NCBI RefSeq assembly: GCF_009689005.1
Contig: NZ_AP021879.1
Span: 5,551,724-5,615,723 of the forward strand
DNA: 64,000 nt
Direction of reading: 5' to 3'
Source of the DNA: Desulfosarcina ovata subsp. ovata
GTDB lineage: Bacteria > Desulfobacterota > Desulfobacteria > Desulfobacterales > Desulfosarcinaceae
Below are positions 23,312 to 32,167 of the stretch, piece by piece. Positions within the stretch are counted from its first letter, which is position 1; the number at the start of each line of letters is the position of its first letter. Below the pieces are notes generated by a model. That model was not told the origin of the DNA. It searched no databases and saw only the letters and a list, made by a program, of their open reading frames with translations. A program made the translations under genes and the position numbers.

Positions 23312-24713
23312 CTATCTGGGGCGTTTGGATATTCGTCTTGCCGTGTACTACTCATCCGCCCTGCTTTTCCTCGCCATTGCCATCTCATGGTTCCTCTACT
23401 ATCGGCTGGAGCATAATCTCACCAAGCAGGTCGATGGCATCCTGATCGACGAGTTTCATGAGCTAACCTTGGAGATCGAGGAGGAAGGCGGTGTCCGGGA
23501 AGGAGTACAAGGGTTCGCCAAGGATGTCGTCTGGCGTAAATATTACCCAATTTTGTTCCAGGTGCTGTCCGCCCAGAACCAAGTTGTCACGCGGCCGGTT
23601 GAATTCGAGGCTTTTTTCACCTTCGGCATCCGGAATCAGGAGTATTTCACTGTCATTGCCAGGCACGATGTTCATGGCATTAAGGGGCACTTCAGGGTGT
23701 TGGAGCGCCGTATCGCGGATAAGGCCAGCAACAAGGAATATGTCGTTCACCTTGCCACCCACCTGAAAAGAACCGACAAAATCCTAGAAAATTATATCGA
23801 AAACATTGTAAGCGCGATTCCGGTCATTTTTGCGGCCAGCATCCTGCTGGGCCTGTTCATCGCCAAAAAGCCGCGGGACATTCTCAAGGAAATTATCGGG
23901 GTCACAAACAAAATTACCAGCGAGAATTTGTCGGAAAGGCTGACGCTGCCCGAAGCGCGGGATGAGATCCGCCAACTGTCCATTACCATTAATTCCATGC
24001 TTGATCGAATTGAAGGCGCCTTCGAACAGATTAGACAATTTACTGGGGATGCTTCTCACGAACTGCGCACCCCTCTGGCGGCGATAAAGGGTGAGATTGA
24101 AGTGGCCCTCACCCACGGGGAAAGTTCAAGGGAATACCGAGAAACGCTTTTCAACTGTCTCGAACGGGTCGAAGATATCATTCGCATGGTGAATGGCCTC
24201 ATCCTGATTTCACGCTTCGATGAAAAAGAAATCGATTGGCAGCCGACAGAAATAGATCTGGCAGCGCTGGCGGCAGAAATCATAGAGTTTTTCCGGCCTC
24301 TGGCCGAGGGAAAAAGGATACGGCTCGAGATGCAGGCGGCTGAATCGGTGATCCTTTATGCGGACCGAAGCAATATTTTGCGACTGCTGAACAACCTGAT
24401 GGAAAACGCCATTAAGTTCACCCCGGAAGGCGGACGTGTGAGGCTGCGGACTCAGTGCAGCAGGGAAGAGGTAGTCTTGCGGGTGGAGGACAATGGCCCC
24501 GGGATTCCGCCGGCGGCGCGTGAAAACATCTTTCATCGATTTTATCAGATCAATGCGGCGCGTTCTGGTAGGGGGCGAGGCACGGGACTGGGACTGCACA
24601 TCTGCCAGCGCATTGCGGAGGCCCATGGAGGCAAGATTTGGGTAGAAGACAATCCGGGCGGTGGAGCTGTTTTTGTCGTGACCCTGCCTAAAGACAAGAC
24701 TCCCGTGGCGTAA
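23289..24713 (+). CDS. CusS-type sensor histidine kinase
   Basis: 474 residues. TM1 about 18-38 (LDIRLAVYYSSALLFLAIAI), a periplasmic sensor of about 130 residues, TM2 about 175-195, HAMP (about 196-250), HisKA with the phospho-His in GDASHELRTPLAAIKGEIEV (about 258), and HATPase_c with NNLMENAIKF (N box), DNGPGIP (G1) and GRGTGLGLHI (G2). It should phosphorylate the regulator encoded just upstream. The signal is unknown. The divergent sulfatase-fold envelope enzyme is the natural first candidate target of the pair. Confidence 0.9.
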   Translation: MLSKRLRNYLGRLDIRLAVYYSSALLFLAIAISWFLYYRLEHNLTKQVDGILIDEFHELTLEIEEEGGVREGVQGFAKDVVWRKYYPILFQVLSAQNQVVTRPVEFEAFFTFGIRNQEYFTVIARHDVHGIKGHFRVLERRIADKASNKEYVVHLATHLKRTDKILENYIENIVSAIPVIFAASILLGLFIAKKPRDILKEIIGVTNKITSENLSERLTLPEARDEIRQLSITINSMLDRIEGAFEQIRQFTGDASHELRTPLAAIKGEIEVALTHGESSREYRETLFNCLERVEDIIRMVNGLILISRFDEKEIDWQPTEIDLAALAAEIIEFFRPLAEGKRIRLEMQAAESVILYADRSNILRLLNNLMENAIKFTPEGGRVRLRTQCSREEVVLRVEDNGPGIPPAARENIFHRFYQINAARSGRGRGTGLGLHICQRIAEAHGGKIWVEDNPGGGAVFVVTLPKDKTPVA

Positions 24714-24717
24714 GGGC

Positions 24718-25030
24718 CGGGGGACAACTCAACAATCGTTGCATCAAACCTGATAGTCCGATAGAGCCGCAGCGAAACAAAAAATGTGCGTGATTGCTGA
24801 GCAAGGCCCAGGCGTAGCAACTGGTTTGGGTATCAGGAATCAGACGAGAAAGCCTGTCGACAAGACCTCCTTTGTCATGGGTATCTCGGAAGATGTTCTT
24901 GCGTTCGATCCCTCGGATGATGACATGATGCAAAATCCCAGGCACATCTAATTGGGCTGAGCGTGGCATAGGATTCAAATTAGCAAATTTTGTCTTCCAA
25001 ATCAATTTAATTAGATAATGAGAGACGTCC
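24718..25030 (-). pseudogene. RAYT N-terminal fragment (variant copy)
   Basis: The start at 24969 reads MPRSAQLDVPGILHHVIIRG and continues through the HUH motif LLSNHAHFLF to GLMQRLL, where the sequence breaks off at about 24718, right after the histidine kinase stop. It differs at many positions from the other copies (DTHDKGGLVDRLSRLIPDTQ), so it is a separate lineage. TTAGATAATGAGAGACGTCC marks its 5' end at 25011-25030. Confidence 0.7.
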
Positions 25031-25032
25031 CG

Positions 25033-25503
25033 CTATTCTCCCATCTTTTTAACTTCCGACCATCCGCCCAGGCTGCGAACCAATCCTCCCCCGACCAATT
25101 CAGGACGACGTCCCATGGCAACTCCGGCTTGGACATAGTCAAGGTAAGCCTTGCGCGCCTTCGCCACTTTTTTTCCAAAACAGCCGAGAACATAAGCGCC
25201 GTCCTGCCAGCTGCAATCATCGGCTCCCACCAATAATCGGTGGCCGCTGAATGGATAATCCGTCAACGCCCTGAAGTCCTCGACCATGCCAGCACGCAAT
25301 GGATTGAGATGAATATAGCGCACCAGTTCCAAAAGATAGGCGTCTTCCTGACAAATAATGGATTTGTACCGGTTCTGAAACAACTGGCCGTGGCGTTTAT
25401 GTCGGCGGTTGAAACTTACCGCATATCCGGTGAGCAGCCGCTGCATCAAGCTTACGAGCCCGTCAGGGCCTGAGCGAAATAAAAAATGGGCGTGGTTACT
25501 TAG
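25033..25503 (-). pseudogene. RAYT copy, middle part (split by IS insertion)
   Basis: Codons from LMQRLLTGYAVSFNRRHKRH to LGGWSEVKKM are almost identical to the intact RAYT at 9742-10758, including the catalytic-Tyr region. The C-terminal domain is lost at 25033. The N-terminal part of the same copy lies at 29321-29492; the two halves were separated by the element 25504-29320. Confidence 0.8.
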
Positions 25504-25589
25504 CCCATCTTTTCCGCTTGAATTTAATATTTACTGTAATTTCTAATAGTTGAGTCATACGCTAAGGCGTTTATGGCACTACTTATTTT

Positions 25590-25754
25590 TTATACCTCAT
25601 ATTTTACCACTTTTCCTGGACTATGAGGCACACCCAGTGCATCATAAATTTTTAGTTGACGAGACTCTGCTTTTGTGCTTTTTCTAACATGTATTGTCTC
25701 GCCATTTTTACTTCTCATTACTGCTGTTGTTCGATTTTGGCCGTCTAATTCTTT
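25590..25754 (-). pseudogene. IS1634-type transposase, C-terminal piece
   Basis: Reads KELDGQNRTTAVMRSKNGET, then IHVRKSTKAESRQLKIYDAL and GVPHSPGKVVKYEV with stop. This is the classic tail of IS1634 transposases ('LHVRKATxxxxxQxxIYDALG'). It continues the frame broken at 27439 after the inner IS and one target copy are removed. Confidence 0.8.
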
Positions 25755-25785
25755 CGATCTGTGCGGACGAAGATATCTTAAATGG

Positions 25786-27012
25786 TCAAGCAGCTAAGCT
25801 AAATTTTACTTCCTTATTGCTGAACCAATTGTGATACTCATCGTTGATTTTCAAAGTTGTGATGATAGCCAGATTGAGAGAGCCTTTCTTCGCCCAACTC
25901 ATTCCATTCTTCTTTTGGCGATTTGAAACGACGAGGTCGTTCATCTTTTCACCCACATTACTCGAGTTCCGAAGATTTAACCGTTTGCGCATATCATAGT
26001 TGGGAATCGAGGATTTATTCCGACCCAAATAGTCAATGAGCTTTTGAATATGATTCTCATCCTTGATTTCGGATGCCGGGATGTTTTCAAGATATGATAT
26101 GGCCTTGTTTGTAAGGCCGTGCCACAACAACGGCATAACCGCGCGAAGCGTTTCATTTCTCAACTTTCTGCCTTTCATCCCCATGCTCAATTCTTCTTTG
26201 AACTTCTTGCATAGATGAAACCAATCAAGAACAATCTGCATATTATTGTACCAACCAAATTGCTTGACGATGGCAGCATTTAGCGCCTTATGGCCGTCGG
26301 TAAAAATCTGAAGACGTTTGCCGAATAGAAAATTTGACAAAAGAAACGCGATTAGCAACCACAAGCATGATTTGGTGCCATCAGCTGCCAATACGTATTT
26401 TGGGCCTCCATGTTCAATGTGGCATACGGTATCATGTACATATTTTCGCGTATGCTCAGTGATTTTTGGGCTTTCTCGTGTACCCTTCTGCCTTTTGGGG
26501 GTTACGTCGTCTATGCTTATGTTGACCGTTTGACTGGGTTCTTCGTAAATGACGGGATTATTCAACAGTTCAATCGGATTATAGTCGAAAGATCCTTTAG
26601 AAAGGGCCTTGTGAACTTCATCCATGGGAATTGATATCGGTTCTCCGCCCCTGGGAATATCTGGGTTGATACAACATCCGTCAGCGCTGAAGTTGCCATG
26701 ATTCAAATCATCGGCCTTTTGCTTTAAATGGTCGATCAATTCCCGACCTTCTTTCTGGGTCTGATCATGCAATGTGCGATGTGGCGTACCGCCTTCTATT
26801 TGGTGCCGTATGAAGTTGAGCCATTTTGATGTTTTCCGGAAGGATCCTTCCGTATTACCCATAATCATGGCCCGTTCCTTAAAGCCCGTGGTCAAATAAA
26901 ACTGATTCGTTCCTAATGGGGCAAATATCGATTGACTACTGTCAAACCGAACGCCATTTTCATCAAATGCGAAGTGGGTTTCAAACGCAAAACGCCCCAC
27001 GGCGCCATCCAC
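25786..27012 (-). CDS. IS transposase, DDE type (ISKra4/ISLre2-like), orfB
   Basis: 408 residues from GTG at 27012, but the open frame continues up to 27065, where it meets the end of the small upstream frame at an A-rich slippery site. Catalytic features: YVLAADGTKSCLWL, LQIFTDGHKALNAAIV and MQIVLDWFHLCKKFKEEL (an acidic residue before a His-containing helix), and near the end NLRNSSNVGEKMNDLVVSNR then GMSWAKKGSLNLA, the pattern seen in ISKra4/ISLre2 transposases. It is the only apparently intact transposase of the nest, so this IS may be the most recent arrival. The N-terminal domain is most likely supplied by frameshifting. Confidence 0.7.
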   Translation of the reverse strand: MDGAVGRFAFETHFAFDENGVRFDSSQSIFAPLGTNQFYLTTGFKERAMIMGNTEGSFRKTSKWLNFIRHQIEGGTPHRTLHDQTQKEGRELIDHLKQKADDLNHGNFSADGCCINPDIPRGGEPISIPMDEVHKALSKGSFDYNPIELLNNPVIYEEPSQTVNISIDDVTPKRQKGTRESPKITEHTRKYVHDTVCHIEHGGPKYVLAADGTKSCLWLLIAFLLSNFLFGKRLQIFTDGHKALNAAIVKQFGWYNNMQIVLDWFHLCKKFKEELSMGMKGRKLRNETLRAVMPLLWHGLTNKAISYLENIPASEIKDENHIQKLIDYLGRNKSSIPNYDMRKRLNLRNSSNVGEKMNDLVVSNRQKKNGMSWAKKGSLNLAIITTLKINDEYHNWFSNKEVKFSLAA

Positions 27013-27059
27013 CAGATATGGGCTTTCATTTACCTCAATTTGATTAGCCCCACTGAAAG

Positions 27060-27284
27060 TCAGGACTTTTTTTTAGACACCTTTTCCATGTGTCGTGCTA
27101 TGGCGGCTCTTATTGCAGGGTATGCCGTATTTAAAATTGCTATTTCGCAGTCGTCTATATTTTCACCGGCATCAGCGTTTACAGTGTATTGATAACATCC
27201 ATCTTCCAGTTCAATGGGCTTATCGTCCGTTTCCTCATCACATTCAACCAGGTTCACCATGACTTCGATTTTGTATTTGCTCAT
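27060..27284 (-). CDS. IS orfA, probable N-terminal part of frameshifted transposase
   Basis: 74 residues from MSKYKIEVMVNLVECDEETD, starting after AGGCTACC. The protein is small and acidic, with a possible beta-rich N-half. It ends VSKKKS followed by TGA. The last codons are AAA AAA AAG in phase, i.e. the heptamer A AAA AAG; a -1 slip there leads straight into VLTFSGANQIEVNES and the transposase frame. The two products are thus probably one protein made by programmed frameshifting, with orfA alone as a possible regulator. Confidence 0.65.
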   Translation of the reverse strand: MSKYKIEVMVNLVECDEETDDKPIELEDGCYQYTVNADAGENIDDCEIAILNTAYPAIRAAIARHMEKVSKKKS

Positions 27285-27438
27285 TGGTAGCCTCCGTCTC
27301 GGGGTTTGAGATAGTGATCTACCAAAACATCGCATTTATCTTTAATGATGTCCAGTCAATTCCGAACCTATTTTCATATCTTAATTTTTGGTTAGCCCTT
27401 TGTGCAATATCCATCCTGGGCATGGTCCGCACAGCTCG

Positions 27439-29150
27439 AATTCTTTTCTCAAATCGGACCAACTTGTATGAATCCCATTTTCTTTAAGTCTAAACCTGAT
27501 TGTATGAACGTGGTGATAAGCTAATAATGTGATAAAGAGATGTCCTTTTACTCTCCTCGTTATTTGATGAAACACCGGCCGTAAACCCAACTCCGATTTT
27601 AAACTTCGAAATACAGCTTCAAGATCAGTCAACATCGTATATGTACGCCAAAGAATAGTTTCATCCAGATCGTTCAAGTTTGTTCTCAAACAATAAACGC
27701 CTGGATTTGAATCTGAAGAGTCAGAATTTTTTTTTATCTTCCAGGTAATCTTTGTCGCCTTCTTTGATCCTTTATCTTTATGGATGGTAATCTCATAATT
27801 TTTAGCAGCTTTGGTATATTTTTGTTTCAGCCGTCCTACTTTTTCAACAACCTTCTCATAAATCTTTAGCCGACCTTTTTGATTTAAACCATCGTTCAAT
27901 GATTTTAAGTCTGCTTCAAATCTTTCTGAAAATCGATTTTGAATGCTCTGATCCTTTTTTTCTCGCTCACTTGAATGACAATAAATTTCAGTCTCTTCTG
28001 TTTCCTTGACATATTTTTTGTACGCTTTAACAATGTAATCCTTATCTCTTTTTACTTCAACAGCTTTATCATGATCAAATTCTCTATATCTTTTCCTGCT
28101 GACAACAAGGTATCGGTAATGATTCGCCTGCAACCATTGTACATTATCGTTTGTTGCTATCCCGGCATCCATTACGACAACTGGTTTCTTTTTATCAAAA
28201 ACACTCATCTGCTTATCGTCTTCTAATGAACTTTCTGATGGTTTATTCAAGCTTGAAATCATTTCTTCCAGTGTTGATGGCTCACTAACGTTTCCGGAAA
28301 ATATTTTACTTCTTCTTGGAAAGCCGCTACTGTCCAAAACTAAAGCCAAAGTTACCAAGGGACAGTCTGAGCGTTTTTCTTTTGATTTTCCATGCTTGCC
28401 AAGTTCATTATACTTACAGCTTCCCTCAAAAAATGTGTTTGTCAAATCATAAAGTGTAATTATTTCTTCAAAACCAAACAAAAAACGTTCTCGGTTGTAT
28501 AAATGCCTTTCAATCGCTTCTTTGTCTTTGTAAATACGGTCAGATATTTCATAGATTCGTTTTAGCGACATACTTTCATAGTCATAGCCGATTAATTCGC
28601 CTAAACCGCTTCGATTTTGCAGCCAGTAATGCGTTGATAACTCACTGCCGGGAACCGCCATTCGACCAACTATACTTCCGATTGCAGCTGCTATTTGATG
28701 ATTATTATATCCAAGACCTTCAAATATTTTATCCAATTGTAATTTGAGAAATGTTTCATGTGATACATGTTCAATACTAACGCTACGCGGTCTTATAAGT
28801 TCAAGACTATCGATATCAATCAAACGGTAATCGGGGGCATCTATACTATCGTTTTTGTCTGTATTGTTGTTTTGACTCGACCGGGTTTGTATGATTTGTG
28901 CAGCATAATGCTGTGCGGCTTGCTCAATTTTTTCCGGCAATTTAAACAAACTTGATTGACCATTAATAATTCCCTCAACACGACAAGCAATATCTGGCCA
29001 TTGTTCTCGTGGAAAAGGAAAATTTTTACCGAGATTTATAATAGTGCGCTGCTTCACCTTATTTCCAACTCTAACTGATCCAACAAGGCGATGAGTGAAA
29101 TATGTTTCGCCATCTTTTTTGCTCTTAATTGTTGTTCGTCGGATATACAT
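27439..29150 (-). pseudogene. IS1634-type transposase, N-terminal and central part
   Basis: About 570 codons from MYIRRTTIKSKKDGETYF to HTSWSDLRKEF, then cut by the inner IS. Features of the IS4/IS1634 DDE fold: ITLYDLTNTFFEGSCKYN (first Asp), VVVMDAGIATNDNVQWLQ (second Asp), and YTMLTDLEAVFRSLKSELGL with the Y-(2)-R-(3)-E-like signature and late Glu. The C-terminal piece lies at 25590-25754. The gene was probably functional until that insertion. Confidence 0.8.
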
Positions 29151-29320
29151 GCCATCTTGAATTACAGAAAAAACACCGATTGTCAATACTTCGGTGAATT
29201 TTATGGCACTACTTTGGCCGGCAAAATTTCAACATATTGTAATTATTAATAAAATAATTTCATATGTAGTAAAAAACGCGGTTCTTCAGCAATTTTCCGG
29301 AAAAAAGTGACAAAGATGGG

Positions 29321-29492
29321 TTAGCAAAACCCAAGCATAACATCTGGTTTGCGTCTGCGGAACCAACTGATCAAGCCGATCGACAAGATTCTGCTTGTCG
29401 GTTGTATCCCGGAAAATGTTTTTTCTTTCGATCCCCCGGATGATCACGTGATGCAAAATCCCGGGAGCGTCTAATCGGGCTAACCGTGGCAT
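29321..29492 (-). pseudogene. RAYT copy, N-terminal part (split by IS insertion)
   Basis: From the start at 29492 (MPRLARLDAPGILHHVIIRG) to CYAWVLL, identical or nearly so to the intact RAYT; the frame continues at 25503 once the IS1634 element and one TTAG copy are removed. Confidence 0.8.
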
Positions 29493-29529
29493 GGCACCTT
29501 TCATAGCAAATGTTGAGAGGCAAATCAAG

Positions 29530-29592
29530 TTGATTAGATAATTAGAGACGTCCCCACTCCCACAGAGACGTCCCCACTCCCACACTCCCATT
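29530..29592. repeat. RAYT end with AGAGACGTCCCCACTCCCAC tandem repeat
   Basis: TTGATTAGATAATTAGAGAC leads into two full 20-base units AGAGACGTCCCCACTCCCAC plus a partial ACTCCCA. The same TTAGATAAT-GACGTCC core marks the ends of the other RAYT copies, but the repeated tail is again different. Confidence 0.65.
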
Positions 29593-29800
29593 GCCGTTGA
29601 ACGAGATGATATCAAAAAGCAGATCGGGGGAATCAGACTGCGTGTGATCCCCGATTGCACCAAGGAATCCCTCGAATCTTTTGTTTACGATAACATCGAG
29701 CCGGACTCAGTAATCGCAACAGATCAATGGGCCAGTTACAATGACATTGGCAAAGAGCAATACCTGCATCAAACGACCAACTTCAGCAAAAATAAAAGAT
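29593..29800 (+). pseudogene. IS1595 (ISXO2-like) transposase fragment
   Basis: The frame gives KKQIGGIRLRVIPDCTKESL, then VIATDQWASYNDIGKEQY, the 'G-x-V/I-RLxVIPDxSxxSL...TDxWxxY' block of ISXO2-like transposases with the second catalytic Asp. Both ends are missing; the 3' end passes abruptly into livK sequence at about 29815. Confidence 0.7.
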
Positions 29801-29825
29801 ATGAAAACCTCCAACCAACGTTGAC

Positions 29826-30417
29826 ATGCAAAAAGAGTTCGGGACCCCGATTAAAAAACTGGCCTTCGTCTATGAAAACGGCGACTGGAGCAAGGGATTT
29901 GCCGCCCAGTGGAAGAAACTGGCCCAGGACGGCGGCTATGAGGTGGTGCTGGACGAACCCTACCCCTTCACTGCCACCGACCTGAGCCCCGTGGTGCAGA
30001 AAATCCGGCGCGCCCGGGCGGATGTCCTGATGCTGGTCTCCAATGCGGCCGATGCGATTCTTCTCACCAATACCCTGGCGGAATACAAGGTCAACCTGAA
30101 AGCCATCATCACCAGCGGCGGCGGCCATGCGGATCCGTCGTTCATGCAGACGGTCGGCGAGAACGCCCGCTATATCTTCGACATCGTCGAGTGGGAGACC
30201 AATGTCAACAAGCCCGGGGCCAAGCAGACCAACGACCGCTACAAGGCCGGATACGGTGCCAACCTGACCGGCGAGGCCGTGGACGCCTACCTTTCCATGT
30301 ACCTGATCAAAGCGGTCCTGGAGAAGGCCGGCAGCCTCGACCCGGCAAAAATCCGGCAGGCACTGGTCGATATCAATCTGACCGACGGACCGGGCATGAT
30401 CGTCGGCTACGACGCGG
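29826..30417 (+). pseudogene. livK-like branched-chain amino acid binding protein, 5'-truncated
   Basis: About 197 codons of a periplasmic type I binding protein lacking signal peptide and first lobe: KKLAFVYENGDWSKGFAAQW, FTATDLSPVVQKIRRARADV, LTGEAVDAYLSMYLIKAVLE and GPGMIVGYDAV. The frame then runs directly into LivM sequence, so the end of livK and the genes in between were deleted. Confidence 0.8.
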
Positions 30418-31165
30418 TGCTGCACATCATCGTTTTGATCTACTTTTACGCCTACCTGACCACGTCCTGGAACATGGTGGGCGGGTTTGCCGGCGTACTT
30501 CCCCTGGGTCATGCGGTGCCTATTTTGCCCTGGCGACCATCGCCTTTGCCGAGGGGTTCCGGGTCATGGTCAAGAACATCGATTACCTGGGTCCGCTCAA
30601 GATCAACGGCCCGCGTGGCCTGCAGATCCCGCCCCTGGACACGGGCCTCGCCAATTTCATGTTCACCACCAAGGTGCCGTACTACTACATCATCCTGATC
30701 ATGCTCATCGCCGTTCTGGCACTGACCATGTTCATCTCCCGCTCCAAGCTGATCGCCATGGCCATGAGTTCGTTTTTCACCGCCCTGGCGGGAACGTTCT
30801 ATGCGCAGTTCTCCCTGTTCATTCACCCGCGCAGCATCATCTCCTTGGACATCTCCTTCGAGATCGCTTTCATTGCGCTCATCGGCGGACGTGGCTCCAT
30901 CGCCGGGCCGGTGATCGGTGCGCTGTTGCTGCGGCCGGTCAGCGATCTCTCACGGATCTATTTCGGCGATACCCTGCCGGGGCTGCATCTGATCATCTAC
31001 GGCGTGGTGCTGATCCTGGTGATGATATACCAGCCCAGGGGGCTGCAGGAGTCGCTCGCCCGAATCTACGACACCCTTGTCGACAAAGTGGCGCGCACGT
31101 TCAAAAAGAGGAAGCCTACCTGGGGATATAATCGATCCGAACCATCTTGGCGTCCACCCAAATAA
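30418..31165 (+). pseudogene. livM-like permease, internally deleted and frameshifted
   Basis: Starts in the livK frame as IIVLIYFYAYLTTSWNMVGG with FAGVLPLGH, the first LivM helix. A frame change at about 30520 and loss of a central segment follow; another frame resumes at YFALATIAFAEGFRVMVKNI and continues through LTMFISRSKLIAMAMSSFFT and ISFEIAFIALIGGRGSIAGP to the end. The ABC ATPase genes livG/livF are absent. Together with the livK part this is a collapsed transporter operon. Confidence 0.8.
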
Positions 31166-31286
31166 GTGCCAGGGGCACCTGCGATTGATCGCGGGTGCCC
31201 CCTTGTTTTTTTTGGAAAACTGAAAAGGATGCAGCATCCCATCGTCCACCGGGATAATTATTTTGGTCAAACGACCTTAATTATCC

Positions 31287-31315
31287 TTGACAACCACTAT
31301 TATAGTTTTTATTTA
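31287..31315 (+). promoter_or_regulatory. putative promoter of the DUF134 gene
   Basis: TTGACA (31287-31292), a 17-base spacer and TATTTA (31310-31315) lie 34 bases before the ATG at 31349. The -35 is perfect and the -10 moderate. Confidence 0.4.
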
Positions 31316-31348
31316 TTAATCAAAAGACCATTACTGTGAGGTTGAACC

Positions 31349-31678
31349 ATGCCGAGACCCAAAAAACCCAGGATTGTTTCCAGTTATCCGACCATCGCCG
31401 CCTTTGTCCCACAGGGAATGCCGATCTCCGGCGAAGTGATGTTGTCCGTTGAAGAACTGGAGGCCATTCGATTAAGCGATTTCGAGTGCCTGGATCAGGA
31501 ATCGGCAGCCAACCTCATGCAGGTGTCCCGGCAGACGTATGGCAGAATTCTGTCCAGGGCCCGCCATATCGTTGGCGAGGCCTTGGTTACCGGCAAAGCC
31601 CTCAGGGTCAGCGGCGGGAATTATGCCATGCGGGGCGGCGGCAGACGCCGCCGACGGCGGGGCAGGATGGATGAGTGA
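31349..31678 (+). CDS. DUF134 family DNA-binding protein
   Basis: 109 residues: MPRPKKPRIVSSYPTIAAFV is the typical start, followed by the helix-turn-helix region VEELEAIRLSDFECLDQESA and QVSRQTYGRILSRARHIVGE (about 35-85), which resembles sigma-70 region 4. The C-terminus is Gly/Arg-rich (GGGRRRRRRG). DUF134 genes are common in anaerobes beside DUF5320 and NifX/MRP-type metal-cofactor genes, and are thought to regulate them. Here only the DUF5320 gene follows, 40 bases downstream with its own AAGGAGGT site. Confidence 0.88.
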   Translation: MPRPKKPRIVSSYPTIAAFVPQGMPISGEVMLSVEELEAIRLSDFECLDQESAANLMQVSRQTYGRILSRARHIVGEALVTGKALRVSGGNYAMRGGGRRRRRRGRMDE

Positions 31679-31718
31679 TCATCCACGGTAACTTACCCCA
31701 AAACAAGGAGGTACCATC

Positions 31719-32063
31719 ATGCCAGGATTTGACAGAAGTGGACCCGCAGGAGCCGGCCCCATGACCGGTGGCCGCCGAGGAGTGTGCGGCGGATCATACG
31801 GACGACCCGCTAACATCGGCTATGGTTTTGGCTATGGCGGAGGCAGGGGCATGGGATTCAGGCGCGGATATGGCGGACGGGGGCGCGGTTTCGGATACCG
31901 CGGATACGGAGGATATCCGGCACCCCCCGCCGTCGGCCCCGCTTATCCGCAGAGCAGTGCCGATGAAATGGCGATGCTCCAGGCCGAGGCCAATGCCATG
32001 AAAGCCTCGCTGGAATCCATCCAGAACCGGATCGCGGAGCTGGAAAAGGACGCATCCGAATAG
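31719..32063 (+). CDS. DUF5320 Gly/Tyr-rich protein
   Basis: 114 residues. The N-terminus MPGFDRSGPAGAGPMTGGRR is the DUF5320 signature (G-P-x-GxGPMTGxxxG). The middle is a low-complexity Gly/Tyr/Phe/Arg stretch (about 25-70), and the C-terminal 40 residues form a short coiled coil (ADEMAMLQAEANAMKASLES, then IQNRIAELEK). Function unknown; co-occurrence with DUF134 and metal-cofactor carriers suggests a role in metal or cofactor handling. The usual Cys residues of a metal site are limited to one. Confidence 0.85.
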   Translation: MPGFDRSGPAGAGPMTGGRRGVCGGSYGRPANIGYGFGYGGGRGMGFRRGYGGRGRGFGYRGYGGYPAPPAVGPAYPQSSADEMAMLQAEANAMKASLESIQNRIAELEKDASE

Positions 32064-32071
32064 CAGCGGAA

Positions 32072-32140
32072 GGGGTACCGGCCTGACGGCAACCCAAACG
32101 AAGGGAATCCGACGTCATTGGACCGTCATACCGGTACCCC
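32072..32140. terminator. long inverted repeat, probable bidirectional terminator
   Basis: GGGGTACCGG-cc-TGACGG (32072-32089) pairs with CCGTCA-ta-CCGGTACCCC (32123-32140). It separates the convergent DUF5320 gene and the small gene at 32168. There is no strong T run, so it may be a stability hairpin or a small repeat element rather than a classical terminator. Confidence 0.5.
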
Positions 32141-32167
32141 CTATTGAGACAGATTTCGGGTAACAGC

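Larger units (their letters stand above)
25755..27438 (-). mobile_element. complete IS inserted in the IS1634 transposase gene
   Basis: 1684 bases with 14-base terminal repeats differing at one position: CGATCTGTGCGGAC (25755-25768) and GTCCGCACAGCTCG (27425-27438). Flanked by 8-base direct repeats AATTCTTT (25747-25754, 27439-27446). It carries two frames on the minus strand (27060-27284 and 25786-27012) joined by a likely frameshift site. The ISKra4/ISLre2-like assignment rests on the transposase tail and is tentative. Confidence 0.8.
25504..29320 (-). mobile_element. IS1634-like insertion sequence, interrupted
   Basis: Ends CCCATCTTT (25504-25512) and AAAGATGGG (29312-29320) are inverted repeats, flanked by TTAG (25500-25503 and 29321-29324), a 4-base target duplication in the RAYT reading frame. 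Removing the inner IS (25755-27438 and one 8-base duplication) gives an element of about 2.1 kb, somewhat long for the family. A direct repeat TTTATGGCACTACTT near each end (25570 and 29201) makes the exact boundaries slightly uncertain. Confidence 0.7.
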
